This document shows, piece after piece, positions 43,423 to 51,338 of a stretch of DNA of 64,000 nucleotides. The notes under the pieces are model-generated. The model had not been told where the DNA came from and did no database searches. It was given only the letters and a program-made list of their open reading frames with translations. A program made the position numbers and the translations under genes. The DNA comes from Jannaschia formosa (GTDB lineage Bacteria > Pseudomonadota > Alphaproteobacteria > Rhodobacterales > Rhodobacteraceae), in contig NZ_QPLJ01000015.1 of NCBI RefSeq assembly GCF_003340555.1, positions 42,519-106,518 of the forward strand, in the 5' to 3' direction. Position 1 is the first letter of the stretch. Each line of letters opens with the position of its first letter.

Positions 43423-44430
43423 ATGCTGACCTTCACCATCCGGCGATTGCTCTTCGCGATCCCCACGCTCCTGTTCATCGCGCTGGCGATCTTCCTGCTG
43501 CTGGAGCTCGCCCCGGGCGACCCGATGGCCAACGTGCCGCTGACCGTGCCCGACGAGGTCAAGGAGCAGATGCGCCGGGCGCTGGGCCTGAACGAGCCCG
43601 CGCCGATCCGCTTCCTGCTCTGGATCAGGCAGTTCTTCTGGATCGAGCCGCTCAACGTCTTCGACCACCTCTTCGGCACGACCTTCGCCGAGGGCGAGCT
43701 GCGGATCATCTCCTGGCAGAACCGCGCGCCCGTCTTCATCGCCATCGCCGAGCGCATCCCGCAGACGCTCTGGGTCGTGGGCACCGCCTATGTGGTCGCC
43801 ATCGCGATCGCGATCCCGGTCGGCATCTACTCGGCCTACAAGCAGTACTCGGTCTTCGACCAGGCCGGCACCTTCGTGACCATGGTCGGCTTCTCGGTCC
43901 CGCCCTTCTTCTCGGGCGTGCTGGTCATCGTGATCTTCGCGGTCCAGCTGCAATGGTTCCCCTCGATCTACGACACCCGCCACGTCGTCACGGACTGGGA
44001 CAGCTTCGTCATCCAGGTCCGGCAGATGTTCCTGCCGGTGATGGTGCTGGCGCTGCAGATCACTTCGCAGCTGAGCCGCTTCATGCGCGCCTCGATGCTT
44101 GACAACCTCAATCAGGACTATGTCCGCACCGCCCGCGCCAAGGGCCTCCGGGAGCGGGCGGTCGTGCTGGTCCACGTGCTGCGCAACTCGATGATCCCGG
44201 TCGTGACGGTCATCGCGCTGGGCATCCCGTCGATCTTCGGCGGCGCGATCATCACCGAGCAGGTCTTCAAGGTGAACGGGATCGGGCAACTGCTGATCAC
44301 CGCGATCCAGGCCAACGACCTGCCGATGGTCCAGACCCTGACCTTCATCTTCGCGGTGCTGATCGTCGTCTTCAACCTGATCGCCGACGTGCTCTACGGC
44401 ATCCTCGACCCTAGGATCCGCTATGACTGA
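43423..44430 (+). CDS. ABC transporter permease, DppB type
   Basis: The 335-residue membrane protein begins MLTFTIRRLLFAIPTLLF and has about six helices. The cytoplasmic EAA loop (ARAKGLRERAVVLVHVLRNS) contacts the ATPase. ATG 43423 (GAAGG upstream) is preferred over 43399, which would add eight residues. It overlaps the next permease by eight bases. The extended periplasmic loop near residues 55-95 is common in oligopeptide permeases of this group. Confidence 0.92.
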   Translation: MLTFTIRRLLFAIPTLLFIALAIFLLLELAPGDPMANVPLTVPDEVKEQMRRALGLNEPAPIRFLLWIRQFFWIEPLNVFDHLFGTTFAEGELRIISWQNRAPVFIAIAERIPQTLWVVGTAYVVAIAIAIPVGIYSAYKQYSVFDQAGTFVTMVGFSVPPFFSGVLVIVIFAVQLQWFPSIYDTRHVVTDWDSFVIQVRQMFLPVMVLALQITSQLSRFMRASMLDNLNQDYVRTARAKGLRERAVVLVHVLRNSMIPVVTVIALGIPSIFGGAIITEQVFKVNGIGQLLITAIQANDLPMVQTLTFIFAVLIVVFNLIADVLYGILDPRIRYD

Positions 44431-45403
44431 CGCCCGCGACCCTTCGGCCTATTCGGGCAACGACCCTGTCGTCACTGCCGCCTCCGGCTCGCTCGCCGCG
44501 ACCGAGCCGGTGCTGCTTAACACCAAGGCCCGCAGCCAGTGGTGGGACGTCTGGGACCAGTTCCGCAGCCACAAGGGCGCGCTGATCGGCGCGGCGTTCT
44601 TCCTGCTGATCGTGGCGCTGGTGGTGCTGGGCCCCTATCTCTGGCCGCTCGACGCGACCAAGACCGACGTCCGGTCGCGCAACCAGGGCATGAGCCTCGC
44701 GCACCCGTTCGGCACCGACCAGCTTGGCCGGGACATCTTCGCCCGGATGATCGAAGGCGGGCGCGTGTCGTTGGCGGTGGGCATGGCGGCGATGCTGCTC
44801 AGCCTCGTGCTCGGCACGCTGATCGGCGTGCTGGCAGGCTACTTTCGGCGGCTGGACGGGTTGCTGATGCGCTTCACCGACCTGTTCCTGGCGCTGCCGC
44901 TGCTGCCGCTGCTGCTGGTCATGGTGCTGCTTTTCCGGGAGCCGCTGACGGCGGTCTTCGGCGTCGAGGTCGGCATCTTCATCCTGATCGTCTCGGCCAT
45001 CGGCATCACCTCCTGGATGCAGACCGCCCGCATCGTACGCGGCGACGTGCTGGCCCTGAAGGAGCGGGAATTCGTGCTGGCCGCCCGCTCCATCGGTACC
45101 CCGCCGCGCCGGATCATCACCCGCCACATCCTGCCCAACGTGATGTCGCCGATCATGGTCTCGGCCACGCTGGGCATCGCGACCGCGATCATCACCGAAT
45201 CGGCGCTGTCCTTCCTCGGCCTCGGCTTTCCCCCTGACTTCCCGACCTGGGGCCGCCTTCTGAACGACGGCGTGCCCTATCTTCAGCAGTATCCCGAGCG
45301 TGTCTTCTGGCCCGGCCTCGCGATCAGCCTCGTGGTGCTGTCGATCAACTATGTCGGCGACGGCTTGCGCGACGCGCTTGACCCGCGGATCCGGGGGCGG
45401 TGA
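44423..45403 (+). CDS. ABC transporter permease, DppC type
   Basis: The 326-residue membrane protein pairs with the DppB-type permease. After a 50-residue cytoplasmic N-terminus come about six helices; HPFGTDQLGRDIFARMIEGG is the usual DppC signature, and the EAA loop is LAARSIGTPPRRIITRHILP. Last gene of the transporter operon; its stop is six bases from the convergent parE stop. Confidence 0.92.
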   Translation: MTDARDPSAYSGNDPVVTAASGSLAATEPVLLNTKARSQWWDVWDQFRSHKGALIGAAFFLLIVALVVLGPYLWPLDATKTDVRSRNQGMSLAHPFGTDQLGRDIFARMIEGGRVSLAVGMAAMLLSLVLGTLIGVLAGYFRRLDGLLMRFTDLFLALPLLPLLLVMVLLFREPLTAVFGVEVGIFILIVSAIGITSWMQTARIVRGDVLALKEREFVLAARSIGTPPRRIITRHILPNVMSPIMVSATLGIATAIITESALSFLGLGFPPDFPTWGRLLNDGVPYLQQYPERVFWPGLAISLVVLSINYVGDGLRDALDPRIRGR

Positions 45404-45409
45404 GGGTCG

Positions 45410-45721
45410 TCAGAGCCCTGCCAGACGATCCGCCATGTTCAGGGCAGCAAGATTGCGGCGCTCGTGGTATGTCGCGACGATCACGACGCGACCGCCCTTG
45501 ATGACATAGAAGATCTGATAGCCCGAATAGCGGAGCGATCGGGGCCCGGCCGCGACGGCCTCGCGCGGGCGTCCCATCCTCGGCATCTCGAGCAGCCGCT
45601 GAAACTTCTCGAACAGGCCGTCGAGGAATGCGAGCGTGCGGTCGTGCCCCCAGGTCGCGACGTCATGCGCGCGAATGGCCGCCATGTCCGAGACCGCCGC
45701 GCGGCGGACATGCAGCTTCAC
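45410..45721 (-). CDS. parE: ParE/RelE-superfamily toxin
   Basis: The 103-residue protein has the ParE layout: MKLHVRRAAVSDMAAIRAHD, then LFEKFQRLLEMPRMGRPRE, and a C-terminal beta segment SLRYSGYQIFYVIKGGRVVIVATYH. ParE toxins poison DNA gyrase. The frame is intact and starts inside the stop of the antitoxin frame (ATGA). The cognate antitoxin is interrupted by a frameshift (see the parD entry), so the toxin may be inactive, rescued by the C-terminal antitoxin fragment, or controlled by another antitoxin. Confidence 0.85.
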   Translation of the reverse strand: MKLHVRRAAVSDMAAIRAHDVATWGHDRTLAFLDGLFEKFQRLLEMPRMGRPREAVAAGPRSLRYSGYQIFYVIKGGRVVIVATYHERRNLAALNMADRLAGL

Positions 45722-45965
45722 CGATCGCGCCCGGTCCGGTCCAGATCGCCGTAAACGAACTCGGCGAGGTCCACTTCCTCGGTCGGCTGTTCCAGGCGCC
45801 GTGCGATGTCCCGGCGCAGGCGCTCGAAGGCGGCGGCGTCGTCATCCTCCATCAGGCGGCGCAGCCCGCGGCCCTGACGACCTCCGAGGCGTTGCCATAG
45901 AGACCGGCCTCGACCTGTCGCTCGGCACACTCCTGCATCTGAGGCGTGGGGGAGATGTTCGGCAT
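45718..45965 (-). pseudogene. parD: ParD antitoxin split by a frameshift
   Basis: The first frame (45965 to 45852) gives MPNISPTPQMQECAERQVEA followed by GLYGNASEVVRA, a clear ParD DNA-binding N-terminus, but then runs into G-C-A-A-stop. The expected continuation, GLRRLMEDDDAAAFERLRRD and onward to a toxin-binding C-terminus, is in another frame (45852 to 45718, from an ATG that overlaps the first stop as TGATG). One lost G or a two-base GC insertion in the GGGCCGCGGGC run at about 45864-45874 explains it. Removing the extra GC restores the canonical V-V-R-A-G-L-R sequence. It may be a real mutation or a sequencing error. Confidence 0.8.
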
Positions 45966-45987
45966 GGCACGCGCGACTCGGCCATCG

Positions 45988-46629
45988 TCAAGGTTCGCGC
46001 GCCACGCCCACCCCGATCATCGAATCCCGTGTAACCAGTGCCGCGAGGGCCGCCTCGTCCAGTCCCTCGGTCCCGGCGGGGCGGGAGGGCACCACGATAT
46101 ACCGCATGTCGGCCGTCGAGTCGTGGACGCGGACGGTGACGTCGTCCGGCAGGTTCAGCCCGAACTCCGCCAGCACCGTCCTTGGTTCCCGCACGGTGCG
46201 GGAGCGGTAGGCGCGGCTCTTGTACCAGTCGGGCGGCAGGCCCAGCAGGTTGCGCGGGTAGCAGGAGCAGAGGGTGCAGACGACGACGTTGTGGGTCGCC
46301 GCGTCGTTCTCGACCGCGATCAGGCGCATCGGCTTGACGTCGAAGCCCATCTCGGCGCAGGCGGCCGAGCCGTCCTCCAGCAGCCGCGCGCGGAAGTCGG
46401 GGTCGGTCCAGGCCCGCGCAACCACCGCCGCGCCCTGCGCCGGAGAGCGGGCGTCCATCGCCTCGACCTGTGCGGCGACCTCGGCGGCAGTGACGACGCC
46501 CTTCTCGATCATCAGCTCGCGGATCGCGATCTCCATGACCTGCCAGTAGCTCAGCCCGGTGTCCTGGTCGGGACGGTAGGGGTGGCCCGAGGGGCTCAGG
46601 TGGTCGTGGTGGTGATGGTCGTGGGGCAT
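45988..46629 (-). CDS. nthA: Nitrile hydratase alpha / thiocyanate hydrolase gamma subunit
   Basis: The 213-residue catalytic subunit carries the metal site VCTLCSCYPR with Cys118, Cys121 and Cys123. The CTLCSC form is that of cobalt-type enzymes, where two Cys are oxidised to sulfenic and sulfinic acids. The His-rich N-terminus (HDHHHHDH) recalls thiocyanate hydrolase gamma, while LGLPPDWYKSRAYRSRTVREPR resembles nitrile hydratase alpha. Reaction is either nitrile to amide or thiocyanate to carbonyl sulfide and ammonia. It is the last of three coupled subunit genes; its ATG overlaps the preceding stop by one base. Confidence 0.88.
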   Translation of the reverse strand: MPHDHHHHDHLSPSGHPYRPDQDTGLSYWQVMEIAIRELMIEKGVVTAAEVAAQVEAMDARSPAQGAAVVARAWTDPDFRARLLEDGSAACAEMGFDVKPMRLIAVENDAATHNVVVCTLCSCYPRNLLGLPPDWYKSRAYRSRTVREPRTVLAEFGLNLPDDVTVRVHDSTADMRYIVVPSRPAGTEGLDEAALAALVTRDSMIGVGVAREP

Positions 46630-46901
46630 CAGGCGGGCTCCAGCCAGTGGGCGTAGATCTCGGCGTCGATCGTGTCGGCGGGGTTGGGCGCGTCGGGCCA
46701 GACCTCGTCCATGCGGAAGCGGACGCGGTAGAGCGGCAGGCGCTCCGCCGCGTGGCCATAGGCGAGTTGCTCGGGGTTGCCGAAGGGGCCGAGCACGCGC
46801 TCTACCGCGCCGGTCTTGCCGCGCAGGTAGAAGGGCGTGCGCACATGGCCGGGCGGGGTCATGCTGCGGACGCGCACACGGGCGCCGGGTTCAAGTGGCA
46901 T
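46629..46901 (-). CDS. Nitrile hydratase beta C-terminal domain as a separate subunit
   Basis: The 90-residue SH3-like barrel protein matches the C-terminal half of nitrile hydratase beta: FEPGARVRVR-type start (PLEPGARVRVRSMTPPGHVR), TPFYLRGKTGAVERVLGPF, and a C-terminal YRVRFRMDEVWPD. It is separate from the N-terminal half, as in thiocyanate hydrolase and toyocamycin nitrile hydratase. It contacts and shields the metal site of the alpha subunit. ATG 46901 lies inside the end of the preceding gene (11-base overlap). Confidence 0.85.
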   Translation of the reverse strand: MPLEPGARVRVRSMTPPGHVRTPFYLRGKTGAVERVLGPFGNPEQLAYGHAAERLPLYRVRFRMDEVWPDAPNPADTIDAEIYAHWLEPA

Positions 46902-47256
46902 CGGCGGCCTCGCCATAGGTCGCGCCCCGGGCGCGCACCTCCTCCATCTTCGCGCCGAGCTCGGCCACGGTATAGGTGCCACGCTCGAGATGGTTCTGGT
47001 TCAGCGCGGCGACCCAGCGCTCGTAATAAGTCATCGTCTCGAATGCCTCCGGCCCCATGTCCTCGAGCACGCGGCGCAGCCCGTCGACGGTGAACACGCC
47101 CTTGAGGCCGGACAGGATCACCAGCGCGTCGACCCGCTTCTCCCAGAGGGCGAAGTCGTGCTCCTCCCCCGGGACGGGACCGGCGAGGTCGCCGCCCATG
47201 TCGTGCCAGCGGCGCGCAGGATCGGCCGGGCCCTGTCGGGAAGGATCGGTGCTCAC
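46891..47256 (-). CDS. Nitrile hydratase beta N-terminal domain as a separate subunit
   Basis: The 121-residue helical protein matches the N-terminal half of nitrile hydratase beta or the related accessory protein: RWHDMGGDLAGPVPGEEHDF, FALWEKRVDALV and TYYERWVAALNQNHLERG. It starts with GTG, overlapping the stop of the upstream phosphatase-like gene (GTGA). The order N-half, C-half, catalytic subunit is that of scnB-scnA-scnC in thiocyanate hydrolase. Confidence 0.85.
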   Translation of the reverse strand: MSTDPSRQGPADPARRWHDMGGDLAGPVPGEEHDFALWEKRVDALVILSGLKGVFTVDGLRRVLEDMGPEAFETMTYYERWVAALNQNHLERGTYTVAELGAKMEEVRARGATYGEAADAT

Positions 47257-47681
47257 GACTGGGCCTCCAGCTGAACGATCTGCGGCCTTAGCCCGTCCAG
47301 CTGGTAGCCCGCGTCGCGGCAGGCGGCGAGGATCTCGTCCGCCGGCATCTTGCCGGCCGAGGCCAGTGCCCAGAGCACCGCCGAACGCGTCCCGGAGGCA
47401 CAATAGGCGACGACCTTGCCCTCGGCCCCGGCGATGGCCTCGGCCTGCTCCTCGACCGCGTCCAGCGTCAGGTTCGGCATCGAGACCGGATTGAAGGTGA
47501 AGGCCATCCCGGCGGCCTCGGCCGCCGCTTGCATGGCGGCCGCCTGGTGCGAGGGCGGGACCTCGGCATCGGGCCGGTTGCAGATGATCGCCGTCACCCC
47601 GCTTTCCGCCAGCGCGGACATGTCCGCGGGATCGAGCTGCGGGCTGACGGAGGTGGTCTCGTCGAGGGGGCGGAGGTCCAT
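47253..47681 (-). CDS. DUF442/TIGR01244-type protein with CX5R active site
   Basis: The 142-residue protein belongs to the protein-tyrosine-phosphatase-like group annotated as TIGR01244 sulfur transferases (N-terminal domain of Blh). The catalytic loop is YCASGTRS with Cys94 and Arg99; the general segment SPQLDPADMSALAESGVTAIICNRP is typical. ATG 47681 (AGAGG upstream) is preferred over 47696. It is coupled by GTGA to the hydratase subunits, so it could supply a sulfur-handling or phosphatase function to that enzyme, perhaps in sulfide or cyanide/thiocyanate metabolism. That link is inferred from context only. Confidence 0.8.
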   Translation of the reverse strand: MDLRPLDETTSVSPQLDPADMSALAESGVTAIICNRPDAEVPPSHQAAAMQAAAEAAGMAFTFNPVSMPNLTLDAVEEQAEAIAGAEGKVVAYCASGTRSAVLWALASAGKMPADEILAACRDAGYQLDGLRPQIVQLEAQS

Positions 47682-47756
47682 GGGCGCCTCTGGCATGGGG
47701 AACCCGGCGATGATGGCGCCTGCGATCCGAGAGGTAAAGGTCCCGGCGCGCGCGTC

Positions 47757-48623
47757 TCAGGCGCCCCGGATCAGCGACCCCGCGCCGTGGCTGGTGAACA
47801 GCTCCAGCAGGACGGCGTTGGGGACCCGGCCATCGAGGATCACGACCGCCCGCACGCCCGCCGCCAGCGCGTCGAGCGCGGTCTGCGTCTTGGGGATCAT
47901 CCCGCCGGCGATGACGCCCTCCGCCGTCAGGGCGCGGACCTGCGCAGCCGACAGCTCGGTCACGACCTCGCCCGAGGCGTCCTTGACCCCGCTCACATCG
48001 GTCAGCAGCAGCAGCCGGTCGGCCTTGAGCGCCCCGGCGATGGCGCCCGCCGCGGTGTCGCCGTTGATGTTGTAGGTCTCGTCGTTCTCGCCGGTGCCGA
48101 TCGGCGCGATGACCGGGATCATCTCGTCGCGGAAGAGCGAGTGGAGCAGGCGCGTGTCGATCTCGGTCGGCGAGCCGACGAAGCCCAGTTCCGGGTCGTC
48201 GGCCTCGCAGGTGATCATGTCGGCATCCTTGCCCGTCAGCCCGACGGCGCGCCCCCCCGCGGTGTTGAGCGCCTGCACGATCCGCTTGTTGATCTCGCCG
48301 GCCAGCACCATCTCGACCACCTGCATCGTGGCGGCATCCGTCACCCGCTTGCCGCGCACGAAGGTCGAGCTTACGCCCAGCCGTTCCAGCATGGCGTTGA
48401 TCATCGGGCCGCCGCCATGGACGACGACCGGGTTGATCCCGACCGTCCGCATCAGCACCACGTCGCGCGCGAAGCTTGCCATGCCCTCGTCCGAGCCCAT
48501 GGCGTGCCCGCCCAGCTTGATGACGACGGTGGCGTCGTCGTAGCGGCGCAGATAGGGCAGCGCCTCGTTCAGGGTGCGGGCGATGGCGGCGTTGTCGCGG
48601 TTCATGTCGTCTCTGGTCTTCAT
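47757..48623 (-). CDS. argB: Acetylglutamate kinase
   Basis: The 288-residue enzyme phosphorylates N-acetylglutamate in arginine biosynthesis. The family segments [60 protein letters not shown] and [18 protein letters not shown] are all present. The N-terminal helix of about 25 residues before the first strand is the type linked to arginine-sensitive hexameric kinases. ATG 48623 has GGGAGG upstream. It follows the exonuclease gene by 23 bases. Confidence 0.95.
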   Translation of the reverse strand: MKTRDDMNRDNAAIARTLNEALPYLRRYDDATVVIKLGGHAMGSDEGMASFARDVVLMRTVGINPVVVHGGGPMINAMLERLGVSSTFVRGKRVTDAATMQVVEMVLAGEINKRIVQALNTAGGRAVGLTGKDADMITCEADDPELGFVGSPTEIDTRLLHSLFRDEMIPVIAPIGTGENDETYNINGDTAAGAIAGALKADRLLLLTDVSGVKDASGEVVTELSAAQVRALTAEGVIAGGMIPKTQTALDALAAGVRAVVILDGRVPNAVLLELFTSHGAGSLIRGA

Positions 48624-48646
48624 GGGGTCCTCCCGGCGCCTTCTGC

Positions 48647-49225
48647 CTAGACGGTCGCGGCGGCGGGGGCCAGCGGCGGAAACTCCGCGCCGGCGAAATC
48701 GAGCCCGGTCGCTTGCTCGGCCCTCAGCACGATCTCGGCGGCGGCGCGCGCGTCCTCCTCTCCGTCGTGGTGGCGGAAGTTGAGGCCCAGGTGGCGCTTG
48801 AGCGAGGCGAGCCCGTGCCCCCCGTTCCCCTTCAGTTCGGGCCAGGCGCGTCGGGCGACGCGGAGGCTGTCGCGCCAGAGCCAGTCGGGCGCGTCGAGCC
48901 CGTGAACCGTGCAGGCCGCGGCGATGGCGGCCTTGTCGAAGCTCGAATGCTGGAAGACGAGGCGCGTGCCGATCAGCGCCTCGAGCACCGGAAGCACGGC
49001 GTCGAAGCGCGGGGCGCCGCGCACCGTCCCCGCGGTGATGCCGTGGACGAAGCTGCAGGACCAGTCGCTGGGGCCCGGGTCGAGATAGGTCGACCAGGTG
49101 GCCAACGTCCCGTCGTTCCGGACCCCCGCGACGCCGACCTGGCAGATCGAGCCGCGCCGGCGATCCGCCGTCTCGACGTCGAGAGCCATGAAGCGGAACG
49201 GGCCGTGGAGGGGGGAACGAAGCAT
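48647..49225 (-). CDS. DnaQ-like 3'-5' exonuclease
   Basis: The 192-residue protein is a DEDDh exonuclease: LDVETA (Asp16, Glu18), [11 protein letters not shown] (second Asp) and [18 protein letters not shown] (His and last Asp). It is close to the exonuclease domains of Pol III epsilon-like proteins in which no other domain is attached. It could act in DNA repair or RNA turnover. An alternative start at Met13 would begin MALDVETA. Confidence 0.88.
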   Translation of the reverse strand: MLRSPLHGPFRFMALDVETADRRRGSICQVGVAGVRNDGTLATWSTYLDPGPSDWSCSFVHGITAGTVRGAPRFDAVLPVLEALIGTRLVFQHSSFDKAAIAAACTVHGLDAPDWLWRDSLRVARRAWPELKGNGGHGLASLKRHLGLNFRHHDGEEDARAAAEIVLRAEQATGLDFAGAEFPPLAPAAATV

Positions 49226-49260
49226 GATCCCGGGTGTAGCGCGGGCCGGATGGAAGGGGA

Positions 49261-49300
49261 ATCGGCTTCTTCGAAGAAGCCGATCTGTCTTTTCGAAAAG
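49261..49300. terminator. Two adjacent perfect palindromes after engB
   Basis: A 24-base perfect palindrome with half-site ATCGGCTTCTTC (49261-49284) is followed after four bases by a 12-base palindrome CTTTTCGAAAAG (49289-49300). They fill the gap between the engB stop and the exonuclease start on the minus strand. They probably form a terminator or stabilising stem and may separate the yidC-to-engB operon from exonuclease-argB. Confidence 0.6.
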
Positions 49301-49309
49301 CCTGATGCC

Positions 49310-49960
49310 TCAGCCGATTCCCGCGATGACCGACCGCAGGGTCGGGATGCCCCAGCCCTTCTCGCTGGACGTCACGATCAGCTCGGGGAAGGCGGCGGGA
49401 TGTTTCGCCAGCGCCGCGCGGGTGTGGTCGAGCACCTTCTCCCGCTCCGCCTCCTTCACCTTGTCGGCCTTGGTCAGCACGGCCTGGAAGGTCACGGCGG
49501 AGGCGGAGAGCAGGGCCATGATCTCCGCGTCGACCTCCTTCGGTCCGTGCCGTGCGTCGATCAGCACGAAGGCGCGGCGGAGGCTCGGGCGGCCGGCCAG
49601 ATAGGCCTTCAGCAGCGCCTGCCACTTGGCCACCTCGGCCACCGGCGCCTTGGCGAAGCCGTAGCCGGGCAGGTCGACGAGGTAATGGCTGTCGGCGAGG
49701 GTGAAGAAGTTGATCTCCTGCGTGCGGCCCGGCGTGTTGGAGGCGCGGGCCAGCGCCCGCCGTCCGGTCAGCGCGTTGATCAGGGTCGACTTGCCCACGT
49801 TGGAGCGGCCGGCGAAGCAGACCTCCACCCGGTCGGCAGGGGGCATGCCGGACATGGCAACGACGCCCTTGAGGAACTCTCCGCCGGTCGCGAAGAGCCT
49901 GCGGCCGCGCTCCTCCTCCTCGGGACCGGGCGCCTCGGCGACGGGGAAGGGCAGGCTCAT
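49310..49960 (-). CDS. engB: Ribosome biogenesis GTP-binding protein EngB (YihA/YsxC)
   Basis: The 216-residue GTPase takes part in assembly of the large ribosomal subunit. G1 is GRSNVGKST (51-59), G3 is DLPGYGFA, G4 is TKAD and G5 is SSEKGWG. The N-terminal 30 residues are acidic and Pro/Glu-rich. ATG 49960 overlaps the stop of the acetyltransferase gene (ATGA). Confidence 0.95.
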   Translation of the reverse strand: MSLPFPVAEAPGPEEEERGRRLFATGGEFLKGVVAMSGMPPADRVEVCFAGRSNVGKSTLINALTGRRALARASNTPGRTQEINFFTLADSHYLVDLPGYGFAKAPVAEVAKWQALLKAYLAGRPSLRRAFVLIDARHGPKEVDAEIMALLSASAVTFQAVLTKADKVKEAEREKVLDHTRAALAKHPAAFPELIVTSSEKGWGIPTLRSVIAGIG

Positions 49961-50601
49961 GTCGCGGCCTCCAGCCGGGCCAGGTCGGCGCCGCGGATGG
50001 CGTTCAGGTTGCGCGTGATCTTCGCCGCGTCCCAGTCCCACCAGGCGATGGCCAGCAGACGGTCGACAGTGGCCGCGTCGAACCGCGTCCGGACCACGCG
50101 CGCCGGGTTTCCCGCGACGATGGCATAGGGCGGCACGTCCTTCGTCACGACCGACATCGCGGCGACGATGGCGCCCGCGCCGATGGCGACGCCGGGCATG
50201 ACCGTCGCGTTGTCGCCGATCCAGACGTCAGGGCCGATCACCGTGTCGCCCTTCTGCACGGCGGTCCAGGTTGCCGGGTCGAAGCCCTCTTCCCAGCCGC
50301 CGCCGAAGATGTTGAACGGAAAGGTGCTGAACCCGTCCATCGCGTGCGTCCCGCCGTTCATGAAGATCCGCACGCCATGGGCGATGGCGCAGAACGGCCC
50401 GATGGTCAGGTGGTCGCCGACGAAGTCGTAGTGGTGCAGGACGTTGCGGTCGAAGAAGTCGCGCGTCTCCTGCGGGTCGTCGTAATAGGCATAGGCGCCG
50501 ACCGTCACGTTGGGCCGGCCCTCGGCCAGCGGTCGCAGGAAGACCATGCCGGCATAGGCAGGCGCCATCGGAGCGAGTGTCTCGGGGTCCGGTCCGGTCA
50601 T
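49957..50601 (-). CDS. CatB-related O-acetyltransferase (left-handed beta helix)
   Basis: The 214-residue protein is a hexapeptide-repeat acetyltransferase of the xenobiotic/streptogramin acetyltransferase group. Key parts are [35 protein letters not shown] (catalytic His region; NGGTHA), [11 protein letters not shown] and repeats [20 protein letters not shown]. It may modify antibiotics or sugars. It is coupled by ATGA overlaps on both sides to MOSC and engB. Confidence 0.9.
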   Translation of the reverse strand: MTGPDPETLAPMAPAYAGMVFLRPLAEGRPNVTVGAYAYYDDPQETRDFFDRNVLHHYDFVGDHLTIGPFCAIAHGVRIFMNGGTHAMDGFSTFPFNIFGGGWEEGFDPATWTAVQKGDTVIGPDVWIGDNATVMPGVAIGAGAIVAAMSVVTKDVPPYAIVAGNPARVVRTRFDAATVDRLLAIAWWDWDAAKITRNLNAIRGADLARLEAAT

Positions 50602-51338
50602 GCGGCCTCCAGGATGTCGCCCGGGGCGATCACGCCGCCTTTGATGACGGTTACGCCGATGGTGAAGTCGCGATGGCCGAAACCGTCCAGCACCGACAGG
50701 AGGTCGGCATCCCGACGTCCGGTCTCGGGACTGGCCGAGGTTGACTCGCAGCGGTCGATGCGTGCGACGCCTTCCAGGACAGCGCCGCCGAGGCGGAGAC
50801 GGCGCCCGACGAGATCGAACTCTTCCCAGGGGGCAAGGCCGTCGATCCAGAGGTTGCAGCGCCAGCGCTGGATCGAGAGCGCGCGGCCCAGACGCCCCTC
50901 GACCACGCGATGGCTGGTCAGGTTGCCCAGGGTGATCGTGGGGGCCGCGCTGTCCGTCATCCCGCGCCCGTCCGGGGCGCGGACGACGCGGGCGGGCCGG
51001 GCGCGGCCCAGCGCCACCAGCGGTTCGAGCCAGGCGATCAGCGCCTCCGGCTCCGCGTCGGGATCGACCCGCAGCGGCGGGCGGTCGGGGTGGGTGAGGT
51101 GCAGCGCTGGCCCTTCGGCCCGCGCCTCGACCGCCATCAGCGCGGGCGAGGAGGCCGCGCGCAGGAAACCCGCACAGCGCGACCATTCGCCGTCCACCGC
51201 CTTCGACGCCTCGTGCGCGATGGCCCAGACCCGATCGCCCGGCAGCGTCTCGCCCGCGCGCAGCACCGCCCGGTCCAGCGCCTCGCGGCCGACGGCCTTG
51301 ATCGGGTGGCGCCAGATCGAGGCGAGCGTGGCTGTCAC
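50598..51338 (-). CDS. MOSC-domain protein
   Basis: The 246-residue protein has an N-terminal beta-barrel domain (LASIWRHPIKAVGREALDRA) and a MOSC domain ending with the Cys-containing motif IDRCESTSASPETGRRDADL. MOSC proteins bind the molybdenum cofactor sulfur or reduce N-hydroxylated compounds. No FAD/2Fe-2S reductase domain is attached. It overlaps yidC upstream and the acetyltransferase downstream (both ATGA). Confidence 0.9.
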   Translation of the reverse strand: MTATLASIWRHPIKAVGREALDRAVLRAGETLPGDRVWAIAHEASKAVDGEWSRCAGFLRAASSPALMAVEARAEGPALHLTHPDRPPLRVDPDAEPEALIAWLEPLVALGRARPARVVRAPDGRGMTDSAAPTITLGNLTSHRVVEGRLGRALSIQRWRCNLWIDGLAPWEEFDLVGRRLRLGGAVLEGVARIDRCESTSASPETGRRDADLLSVLDGFGHRDFTIGVTVIKGGVIAPGDILEAA

